From: Vibrio nereis NBRC 15637
GTDB taxonomy: Bacteria > Pseudomonadota > Gammaproteobacteria > Enterobacterales > Vibrionaceae
NCBI RefSeq assembly: GCF_001591105.1
Contig: NZ_BCUD01000015.1
Span: 1-64,000 of the forward strand
Length of the DNA: 64,000 bases
Direction: 5' to 3'
A program made the position numbers and the translations under genes. Shown here one piece after another: positions 57,102 through 64,000 of this stretch. Each line of letters begins with the position of its first letter. Position 1 is the stretch's first letter. The notes under the pieces were generated by a model, which was not told where the DNA came from, did no database searches, and saw nothing but the letters and a program-made list of their open reading frames with translations.

Positions 57102-59234
57102 ATGAGTTATCTTGCCTTAGCGCGAAAATGGCGTCCTACAAAATTCAGTGAAGTTGTAGGACAAAACCACGTATTAACAGCACTGGAAAACGCTTTAGCT
57201 CAAAATAGGCTTCATCACGCTTACCTATTTAGCGGTACGCGTGGTGTTGGTAAAACCACCATTGGCCGATTGTTTGCTAAAGGACTCAATTGCGAAACGG
57301 GTATTACCGCGACGCCTTGTGGGCAGTGTGATACTTGTAAAGAAATCGACCAAGGTCGCTTTGTTGATTTATTAGAGATAGACGCAGCGTCTCGCACCAA
57401 GGTTGAAGATACTCGTGAACTGCTAGACAACGTGCAGTACAAACCGGCTCGCGGTCGCTTTAAAGTTTACCTTATTGACGAAGTTCACATGCTATCGCGT
57501 CACAGTTTTAACGCATTGCTTAAAACATTAGAAGAGCCGCCAGAGTATGTGAAGTTTCTGTTGGCGACGACGGATCCGCAAAAGCTTCCCGTTACGATTT
57601 TATCTCGTTGCCTGCAGTTTCATCTGAAGCCGATCAGTGTCGACACCATTCATGAGCAGCTTGACCATATTCTTGCTCAAGAAAGCGTGACATCAGAACC
57701 GCGCGCGCTAGGTATGATTGCGCACGCAGCGGATGGCAGTATGCGCGATGCGCTAAGTTTGGCCGACCAAGCGATCGCGTTAGGTAACGGCAGTGTGGGT
57801 ACCGACAATGTCGCCCATATGCTGGGTACTCTCGATACTGACCAAGCGCTTCACTTGCTAGAGGCAATCAGTTCTAAACAGTCTCAAGTTGCGCTAGATA
57901 CGGTTGCTCAGTTGGCTCAAAATGGCGTGGAGTGGGATGGTTTGCTACAACAGCTCGCCACTCAGCTGCACCGCTTAGCGATGTATCAGGCTTTACCGTC
58001 CAGCTTGGATAAAGCTCAGCCAGATGCAGAGAAGATCGAGCTATTGAGCCGAGCATTAACCCCGCAAGATGTTCAGCTTTATTATCATATTGCGCTGAAA
58101 GGTCGTCAGGATTTGCCATTGGCACCGTCTGAACGCATTGGCCTAGAGATGGTCGTTTTGCGCATGATCGCATTTAGACCAGCTTCTCAACCCACGGCAA
58201 ACGTTATTTCAACTTCTGTGGCATCGGCACCGTCGCAACCAGCTGCACCAAGTAATGCTGCTGCGCCACGCCAAGCTCCGGAGGCACAACCTGTCGCGGC
58301 ACCACAGCCGTCAAGTCAGTCGCCGATGCAATCTCAGATGCAACCACCAAGCAGTGGCGACATGGCGCCTCCGCCAAGTTACGATTCAGAGCCACCACAT
58401 TATGATGCACCACCTATGTATGGTGAGCCTCAGAGTGTGCCGCCAGCTCAACCAGAACCACAATCCCAGCCAGAAAGAGGTCAGGTTAGACAGGAGCAGC
58501 ACGCTGAACCTAAGAGCTCATCGCCTATCAGTGGGCTTCGACATCAACTGCGCTCTCAGCGTAAAGGGTTAACGCCTAGTCAGAGTGGTGAGCCAAAAAA
58601 GGCTAAAGCGGCATCTGCAAAACCAGAATCTGTAATCGATCGTGTTGCACAAAAGCGCGGTGGTTCAGAGCAGGTGTCGCCGCTATCAACCCGTCAGTCG
58701 ATGACGACACCTGAGCCGAAAAAAGACGAGCCGTATCAGTGGAAGCCGACTTTACCGCAGGTTGAGCAAAAAAATGACGAGCTAACGCCAACACAGCTCA
58801 AAAAAGCGTTAGAGCATGAAAAAACGCCGGAAATGACGCAAAAGCTGGTGGAAGAGTCTCGTGCTAAAAATCAATGGGCAGAATTGATCAGCCAACTTTC
58901 GACGGCAAAACTCACAGAGCAGCTTGCGCTTAACTCTCATTTTGAGAAAAATGGCTCATCTATTTCACTTACATTGAGGCCAGAGCAATCGCACCTCAAT
59001 ACGGATAAAGCGCAAAGTGAACTTCTGCAAGCCATTAATGAAATCATGGGTGAAGAGTGCCACTTAAGCGTTGAAATTGGCGAAAGTGGTGAAACGCCAC
59101 TAGAGCTGAGAGATAAGCTCTATCAAGGTAAGCTACAACAAGCGTTTACCAGCCTTGAAAACGACAAAAACGTACAGTTTATCGAGACGCGATTTGCAGC
59201 GCAGCTCGATAAAGATAGTGTAAGACCGATTTAA
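57102..59234 (+). CDS. dnaX: DNA polymerase III subunits tau and gamma
   Basis: The full-length product (tau, 710 residues) is the clamp-loader subunit that also tethers polymerase cores and DnaB. AAA+ Walker A GTRGVGKTTIGRLFA, zinc module CNCE...CGQCDTC, Walker B VYLIDEVHML, SRC motif ILSRCLQF. A proline/glutamine-rich linker (~365-500) leads to the tau-specific C-terminal domains (~570-710). A slippery heptamer at 58595-58601 predicts a -1 frameshift product (gamma) of about 501 residues. First gene of a unit with ybaB and recR. Confidence 0.96.
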   Translation: MSYLALARKWRPTKFSEVVGQNHVLTALENALAQNRLHHAYLFSGTRGVGKTTIGRLFAKGLNCETGITATPCGQCDTCKEIDQGRFVDLLEIDAASRTKVEDTRELLDNVQYKPARGRFKVYLIDEVHMLSRHSFNALLKTLEEPPEYVKFLLATTDPQKLPVTILSRCLQFHLKPISVDTIHEQLDHILAQESVTSEPRALGMIAHAADGSMRDALSLADQAIALGNGSVGTDNVAHMLGTLDTDQALHLLEAISSKQSQVALDTVAQLAQNGVEWDGLLQQLATQLHRLAMYQALPSSLDKAQPDAEKIELLSRALTPQDVQLYYHIALKGRQDLPLAPSERIGLEMVVLRMIAFRPASQPTANVISTSVASAPSQPAAPSNAAAPRQAPEAQPVAAPQPSSQSPMQSQMQPPSSGDMAPPPSYDSEPPHYDAPPMYGEPQSVPPAQPEPQSQPERGQVRQEQHAEPKSSSPISGLRHQLRSQRKGLTPSQSGEPKKAKAASAKPESVIDRVAQKRGGSEQVSPLSTRQSMTTPEPKKDEPYQWKPTLPQVEQKNDELTPTQLKKALEHEKTPEMTQKLVEESRAKNQWAELISQLSTAKLTEQLALNSHFEKNGSSISLTLRPEQSHLNTDKAQSELLQAINEIMGEECHLSVEIGESGETPLELRDKLYQGKLQQAFTSLENDKNVQFIETRFAAQLDKDSVRPI
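58595..58601 (+). other. dnaX: dnaX programmed -1 frameshift heptamer
   Basis: A-AAA-AAG lies in the right register (codons CCA AAA AAG). After slipping, the -1 frame reads GGC then TAA, so gamma gains one residue and stops, as in E. coli (Glu then UGA). GGTGAG just upstream is a weak Shine-Dalgarno-like element; I see no clear downstream stem. Confidence 0.8.
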
Positions 59235-59343
59235 CTTTTGGGGTTGAAAGCCTTATCGCTTAGCCCCATTTAATATTCCAATGACAAGCTAAATATCTAA
59301 GCCATACTAAAAGGGCTAGGTATTCACAACCAGAGAGAAGAAC

Positions 59344-59673
59344 ATGTTTGGTAAAGGCGGAATGGGCAACCTAATGAAGCAAGCCCAGCAAATGCAAGAG
59401 CGCATGCAAAAGCTTCAAGAAGAAATCGCGAATATGGAAGTAACAGGCGAGTCTGGTGCTGGCCTAGTGAAAGTGACGATTACTGGTAGCCACAGCGTGC
59501 GTCGTGTCAACATCGATGAAAGTCTGATGGAAGACGACAAAGAAATGCTTGAAGACCTTATTGCTGCAGCATTCAACGACGCTGCACGCCGTGTTGAAGA
59601 AACTCAAAAAGAGAAAATGGATGGCGTTACTGGCGGTATGCAACTACCACCAGGCATGAAAATGCCATTCTAA
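59344..59673 (+). CDS. ybaB: YbaB/EbfC nucleoid-associated protein
   Basis: YbaB/EbfC is a small dimeric DNA-binding protein. 109 residues; helical N-terminus ([20 protein letters not shown]), central beta sheet ([20 protein letters not shown]) and C-terminal helix, ending with Gly/Pro/Met-rich residues. Between dnaX and recR, the usual context. Confidence 0.95.
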   Translation: MFGKGGMGNLMKQAQQMQERMQKLQEEIANMEVTGESGAGLVKVTITGSHSVRRVNIDESLMEDDKEMLEDLIAAAFNDAARRVEETQKEKMDGVTGGMQLPPGMKMPF

Positions 59674-59689
59674 TCAGCAAGGGTAATTA

Positions 59690-60292
59690 ATGCGCACCAG
59701 TCACATGCTGGAGCAATTGATGGAGGCCTTACGTTGTCTGCCTGGGGTTGGCCCCAAGTCGGCTCAGCGTATGGCCTTTCATTTGTTACAGCGAGATAGA
59801 AAGGGCGGCCTGCAACTTGCGGATGCTCTCAGTCAGGCAATGACCGAAATTGGTCATTGTACAGAATGTCGTACTTTTACTGAGGAAGAAGTCTGCCATA
59901 TTTGTACCAATCCGAAACGTCAGGAAAATGGTCAAGTTTGTGTGGTAGAAAGCCCTGCGGATATTGCTGCAGTAGAGGCGACCGGTCAATTTTCGGGTCG
60001 TTACTTTGTTCTGATGGGACACTTGTCGCCGTTAGACGGCATTGGTCCGAGTGATATTGGATTAGATGTGTTGGATTACCGTCTACGCCGTGGTGATGTG
60101 CAGGAAGTGATTCTGGCGACGAACCCGACAGTAGAGGGTGAAGCAACGGCTCACTATATTGCGGAGCTGTGCAAAGAGCACCAGGTCTCAGCCAGCCGAA
60201 TTGCTCATGGTGTGCCTGTCGGTGGAGAGCTAGAGCTGGTGGATGGCACAACGCTGTCGCACTCGTTACTAGGTCGCCATAAACTGACTTAA
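59690..60292 (+). CDS. recR: Recombination mediator RecR
   Basis: RecR works with RecF/RecO to load RecA on SSB-coated gaps. HhH motif [19 protein letters not shown], Cys4 zinc finger ([17 protein letters not shown]), Toprim domain ([19 protein letters not shown]). 200 residues. Last gene of apt-dnaX-ybaB-recR, followed by a terminator. Confidence 0.96.
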   Translation: MRTSHMLEQLMEALRCLPGVGPKSAQRMAFHLLQRDRKGGLQLADALSQAMTEIGHCTECRTFTEEEVCHICTNPKRQENGQVCVVESPADIAAVEATGQFSGRYFVLMGHLSPLDGIGPSDIGLDVLDYRLRRGDVQEVILATNPTVEGEATAHYIAELCKEHQVSASRIAHGVPVGGELELVDGTTLSHSLLGRHKLT

Positions 60293-60315
60293 GCTTAACC
60301 ATATTGTGATTTGAT

Positions 60316-60342
60316 AAAGCCGTGTCGATACACGGCTTTTTT
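60316..60342 (+). terminator. Terminator after recR
   Basis: AAAGCCGTGT-CGAT-ACACGGCTTT with six Ts in total. Confidence 0.93.
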
Positions 60343-60386
60343 GAGGGTGTTTGGTTAGGCTAGGCTGATGTCTATCTCAAACCTAA

Positions 60387-61394
60387 TTAGAACCTAAAGC
60401 CAACCCCAGCAGAAATAAACAAATTCTCACTGTCATAGAAAGTGATGTCTGAATCAGACTCTGAATAGCCCGCCATAACGTTGAGCATCGATCCCGGCCA
60501 AGAGAATAATCCCATATAGTTATACACGGCAAACAGGCCCAGGTTGTCGCTGTCTCTTTTCTTATTAAAAACAGGGTTTATCGCGTCATATTCGGTTTCG
60601 GATATGCGTAACGTCGCTGTGAGCGAGTGGCGCTGAATACTACCGGACACCGCCAATTGAATCGCTCGATGTTGGTGGCTTTGTGCTTCACCATCGGCAT
60701 CCCTAAGTGTGTACTGTACACCAGGGGTTAGGCGTAAGTTGGCTGAGATGGGTATCGAGAGATCGAGGGTCGCTCTTTGATAAACGCTATCACGCTTAAG
60801 AAGTGAGCGTTTATAATTGCTTAATGGCAAGCTGATCCCTATTTCGTCATTTTCAACCTCACTGTTTGCGATCGCGTATGACATAGAGACGGGGATAGGC
60901 AGGCCAAAATCTAATGCCACTCTTCCGCCCATGATGGTTTGATCACTGGTTTCGCGTTCAGAGCCGATCAAGTAGGGGTCTTGCCAGGTTTCGTCCATGC
61001 TCGGGACATTACCGAAAAAAGCCACGGTTATTGTATTGTCTGCATAAAGTCGGCGGATCACCCCCACCTCGGCTTGAAATTGTGCCTCTGCGATTTGATC
61101 GCGGCTGTTACCAACAAATATGGCAGTGTCGCCAAACGAGTATTGAAGACGACCTAAAAGCATAGGGGCGGCACTGGTGTAGCTTTTCCCATTATTATTG
61201 AGATCCGATGTAATCGCGTTATCGTCTGAGGTATTGAACTGCGATGTACCATCTACCAAACCTAGGTTAATGCCCACAGCGCCGCTAAGTCCTGGTTTAA
61301 GATCATTCTTGCCAGGCTGAGCAAGGCTAGGTGTGCTCGCTATTAAGGATAGCGCCGATACCGATAATGCGGCTACCCACGGAGTTAACTTCAT
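60387..61394 (-). CDS. DUF2860 outer-membrane beta-barrel protein
   Basis: A 335-residue DUF2860-type protein, function unknown. Signal peptide (MKLTPWVAALSVSALSLIAS... to SLAQ), alternating hydrophobic strands, and a C-terminal aromatic strand ISAGVGFRF with terminal Phe, the signature of BAM-assembled barrels. Strong Shine-Dalgarno (AAGGAGATAGGA). It lies 57 bases downstream of the sensor kinase on the same strand, so it may be co-transcribed with or controlled by that system. Confidence 0.8.
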   Translation of the reverse strand: MKLTPWVAALSVSALSLIASTPSLAQPGKNDLKPGLSGAVGINLGLVDGTSQFNTSDDNAITSDLNNNGKSYTSAAPMLLGRLQYSFGDTAIFVGNSRDQIAEAQFQAEVGVIRRLYADNTITVAFFGNVPSMDETWQDPYLIGSERETSDQTIMGGRVALDFGLPIPVSMSYAIANSEVENDEIGISLPLSNYKRSLLKRDSVYQRATLDLSIPISANLRLTPGVQYTLRDADGEAQSHQHRAIQLAVSGSIQRHSLTATLRISETEYDAINPVFNKKRDSDNLGLFAVYNYMGLFSWPGSMLNVMAGYSESDSDITFYDSENLFISAGVGFRF

Positions 61395-61451
61395 TCCTAT
61401 CTCCTTGTGAATTGAAAATTATGGCTTCCATGCAAGTTAGCAGTGGTAGAT

Positions 61452-63104
61452 CTATAAGTCCTTGTCTGTTTTGAGACGATTTGTGTCACTGTCGGTCACA
61501 TTGCTGCGTTGTGTCTGCTTAACGCGTACAGGCCAACAGAGTACAAACTTGGCCCCGCCCAGCTGAGAGTGTTCTACGGTGACTTTCCCATCATGCCAAA
61601 GTGCGATCTGCTTAACTATCGCAAGCCCCAGCCCATAACCTTTATCGCTGGAACGTTCTTGATTGTCGAGTTGAATAAAGGGCTCAAAAACCTTGTCTCG
61701 CATGGTTTTATCAATCCCTATACCATCATCTTCAACGATAACGGCCAGGTTGTTATCAATACGTGTAAAAGTGATTTGGATGGTGTGTTTGGCAAACCGA
61801 GCCGCGTTAGAAAGTAAATTGTTAATTGCGCGAATCAACCCCCGCTCATCAATCAGAATATCTAGATTTAACAACTCATCTTCGCATCGGAAGTTGACGT
61901 TAAAGTGGTAGTGCTCTAGCTGAAAGTCTTCGAGCTCTCTTGCAAGTCGCTGACCAAACTTAACCACTGAAAAGTGGCTGACATCAGCGACTCGGTTATA
62001 ACGGGATAATAGTAACGTTTGATTTATAAGTTGGTCGAGGCTGTCTAAACTGCTGATAGCCGTTCGGCGGTACTTATTTTTTTGAGCCTCAGACACAGTC
62101 TCATCTTCTAACATTTCCAGAGCGAAACGAAGCCGATAGAGTGGTGTGCGTAAATCATGCGCTACCGCACGTGTTAGCTCCCTTTGGCTGGCAATGAGTT
62201 GTTCAATGTTATTGGCCATCTGATTGAAGGAATCACTCAATTGTGACACCACGGAGAGCGATGACGTTTTGGCCCTGCGAGTAAGGACACCACGACCAAA
62301 GGCATTCGCTGTGCGTGCCAATCCTTTTAAATCCCGCCATAGCGGGTAGACCCACAAGATCAGTGTTGCAGAAACTAAGCCAAATAGCGCTGCAGCGGCA
62401 TAGGTAATCAGCTTCATCTTCACGGTTCGTGACCCTTCGTCGGCCACTAAAATCCAATGCTCGTTATCCACTTGAGTGAGTAATTGAATGGTGGAACGAT
62501 CGGCAAGTGTATGAGATGCAATGAAGTCATCCGTTGCTTCCAATTTCTCAAGCAATATGTCAGGAACGTTTGGTTTTTCGACCAGCTTAATGGTAATGGG
62601 CAGATCGCTGTGGTTTAACGCTAGGCGCTCACCCCATTGCTCTTTGGGGTGTTTTAAAAGATCTTGCTTCGCAAGGTAGAGCGCGCCTTTTGCTTGATTG
62701 GCGACAACGCTTTCTTCTGACTCTTGCAGGGCGTAGTAAATAACGTGTTGTGAGCGGCCGACTCGTTTTAGCAATGCCATTGGAGAGTCAAACTCAAATG
62801 CGATATTGCCTTGCCTGAGCTCATTGATGATGTCAGGTTGGGACTGAAAGTCTTGCAGAGTTTTGAGCTTTAGCGGGTTATAAAAAAACTGGTTGTGTTG
62901 CTTTATCGTTTCTTGCCACTGTTCGGGAGGTTGAGCAAGGAGCTGTTCTTCCAATAAATTGACGGACGTAGAATAAATTGGTTTAAAGAAGCGTTCGCTC
63001 ATCGATTTAGACAAGGCTTGTAAGGGGTTAAGGTCTGTGGGTATGACAAGGAGTATCAGAGGCGTAAATACAGCGAACCAAAGAATGGCAAATGAGCGCA
63101 GCAT
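61452..63104 (-). CDS. RstB-like sensor histidine kinase
   Basis: A 550-residue membrane kinase: TM1 (~5-22), a large periplasmic sensor region (~25-228) without a recognised ligand domain, TM2 (~230-252), HAMP, then HisKA with the phosphoacceptor in AVAHDLRTPLYRLRFALEML. HATPase_c has N (INNLLSNAARFA), G1 (VEDDGIGID), F (FEPFIQLD) and G2 (GYGLGLAIVKQ). The H-box and neighbours resemble RstB; the sensor is larger than in E. coli RstB. ATG 63104 after AAGGAG; 9 bases downstream of its regulator gene. Signal unknown. Confidence 0.88.
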   Translation of the reverse strand: MLRSFAILWFAVFTPLILLVIPTDLNPLQALSKSMSERFFKPIYSTSVNLLEEQLLAQPPEQWQETIKQHNQFFYNPLKLKTLQDFQSQPDIINELRQGNIAFEFDSPMALLKRVGRSQHVIYYALQESEESVVANQAKGALYLAKQDLLKHPKEQWGERLALNHSDLPITIKLVEKPNVPDILLEKLEATDDFIASHTLADRSTIQLLTQVDNEHWILVADEGSRTVKMKLITYAAAALFGLVSATLILWVYPLWRDLKGLARTANAFGRGVLTRRAKTSSLSVVSQLSDSFNQMANNIEQLIASQRELTRAVAHDLRTPLYRLRFALEMLEDETVSEAQKNKYRRTAISSLDSLDQLINQTLLLSRYNRVADVSHFSVVKFGQRLARELEDFQLEHYHFNVNFRCEDELLNLDILIDERGLIRAINNLLSNAARFAKHTIQITFTRIDNNLAVIVEDDGIGIDKTMRDKVFEPFIQLDNQERSSDKGYGLGLAIVKQIALWHDGKVTVEHSQLGGAKFVLCWPVRVKQTQRSNVTDSDTNRLKTDKDL

Positions 63105-63113
63105 AGCAACTCC

Positions 63114-63824
63114 TTAGTCTGAGATAGAGCAAAGCTGATAGCCTTGCCCACGCACGGTTTTAATCAGTTTAGGTTCGTTTGGATCATCATTAAGCCTTCG
63201 GCGAAGTCGTGACACTCTTCTATCAATTGAACGATCCAGTCCATCATATTCAAACCCGCGAATGCTTTGTGCGATGTCATCGCGTGACACGACTTTCCCC
63301 ACGTGGCAGGCAAGTAGATGAAGAAGTTCGAACTCCGCGGTTGTTAGCTTGATAGACTGGTTGCTTCGCGTTACTTGGCGAAGCTGAGTATCGATGGTTA
63401 ACGAACCGATGGTGATGTGATGAATGGGCTTATCAGTTTGGGTTTGCAGCCGTTCTTGTCGCCTTAAAAGCGCTCGTATGCGTGATAAAAGCAATCTGGG
63501 CTGAACTTGCTTTACGACGTAATCATCGGCACCAAGCTCTAATCCCATGACTTGGTCGATGTCATCATCGAGAGCCGTTTGCATCAGAATCATGCCGTGG
63601 TAGTCCTGACGAACTTCGCGGCAAACATCCATGCCGCTTTGGCCTGGCAGCATAACATCTAGGATAACGAGATCGGGTTGCTGGTTTAATATGGCCTCTA
63701 CAGCAGACACCCCATCAAAGACAGTAGAAACCTTAAAGTCATAAGTTTCTAGAAAATCGCTGATCAGCTCTGCTAGCTCGCGGTCATCCTCGACCAACAT
63801 TATGTGCGGTTGCGCGGTATCCAT
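63114..63824 (-). CDS. RstA-like OmpR/PhoB-family response regulator
   Basis: A 236-residue response regulator. Receiver: acidic pair EDD near residue 12, phosphoacceptor Asp in LVILDVMLPGQSG. The usual Lys-Pro is Lys-Gln (YVVKQVQPRLLL), comparable to RstA, which also lacks that Pro. Winged-helix output domain ~135-232 (TTAEFELLHLLACHVGKVVS, YDGLDRSIDRRVSRLRRRL). The last motif strongly recalls RstA. GGAG five bases before ATG. Upstream 63825-63938 is promoter space. Confidence 0.9.
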   Translation of the reverse strand: MDTAQPHIMLVEDDRELAELISDFLETYDFKVSTVFDGVSAVEAILNQQPDLVILDVMLPGQSGMDVCREVRQDYHGMILMQTALDDDIDQVMGLELGADDYVVKQVQPRLLLSRIRALLRRQERLQTQTDKPIHHITIGSLTIDTQLRQVTRSNQSIKLTTAEFELLHLLACHVGKVVSRDDIAQSIRGFEYDGLDRSIDRRVSRLRRRLNDDPNEPKLIKTVRGQGYQLCSISD

Positions 63825-63938
63825 AGCTCTCCATAGCCTCGCTTGTAATGGAGGAACTATAGCGAATAAATCGCGCTATCTCTGTGACCGTTTGTGACTA
63901 TTTGGCTAAAATTGCGGCACAACTTGATTCTGGGAAGA

Positions 63939-64000
63939 TTAGGTAAGTTGTTCTAGTTCGGTGATATTTTCTAGTGCTTGCTGATTTGTGGAACCACATA
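63939..64000 (-). CDS. Possible C-terminal end of a leftward gene (partial)
   Basis: One minus-strand frame running in from the right edge encodes CGSTNQQALENITELEQLT before TAA (63941-63939). The composition is protein-like and the other two leftward frames look less so, but 20 codons are too few to identify it. Confidence 0.35.
   Translation of the reverse strand, partial: CGSTNQQALENITELEQLT

Overview
The window is chromosomal DNA from a marine gamma-proteobacterium, almost certainly a Vibrio. The evidence is the gene content and order: HubP/FimV-truA-accD-folC-dedD-cvpA-purF; znuBC/znuA next to the chitin-responsive competence regulator TfoS; feoABC; the polar-flagellum and chemotaxis operon flhAFG-fliA-cheYZAB-parC-parP-cheW-DUF2802; a complete ccmABCDEFGHI cluster; paired FadL genes; fadIJ; and apt-dnaX-ybaB-recR. 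I see no tRNA, rRNA, insertion sequence, phage or CRISPR array. This is dense core genome rather than an island, and most genes belong to known families. Layout: 1-6.9 kb holds the end of HubP, then tRNA modification, fatty-acid and folate synthesis, and cvpA-purF behind a PurR operator. 6.9-9.5 kb is a divergent zinc uptake system (znuCB leftward, znuA rightward) around a Zur operator. 9.7-13.8 kb holds tfoS and a 780-base gap with a leftward sRNA that matches tfoR in position, size and terminator. 13.8-16.6 kb is the ferrous iron system feoABC. 16.6-23.3 kb carries a HIT protein, argS, yecM, an M16 peptidase and sixA. 23.4-36.1 kb is one long motility/chemotaxis operon from a sigma54-type promoter to a terminator after DUF2802; its ParC/ParP pair places arrays at the pole, and HubP, encoded at the left end, is the known polar organiser. 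36.2-43.3 kb is cytochrome c maturation. 43.3-52.8 kb is lipid-centred: mlaA, two fadL paralogues, an ECF sigma factor with a DUF3379 membrane partner, a structured intergenic RNA candidate, and FadR-controlled fadIJ. 52.8-64 kb holds a nitroreductase, a LysR regulator, an RssB-type response regulator, a 43-residue membrane peptide gene, a DUF454 gene that seems to start at ATC, apt-dnaX-ybaB-recR with a dnaX frameshift signal, a DUF2860 barrel and an RstA/RstB-like two-component pair. Least explained items: the four-hairpin RNA candidate at 48931-49088; the ATC start and its upstream micro-gene near 55.9 kb; the 24-base-period direct repeat before feoA; the degenerate kinase module inside TfoS; the triple motif in the CheA linker; and the (GAGCCA)15 array in parP.
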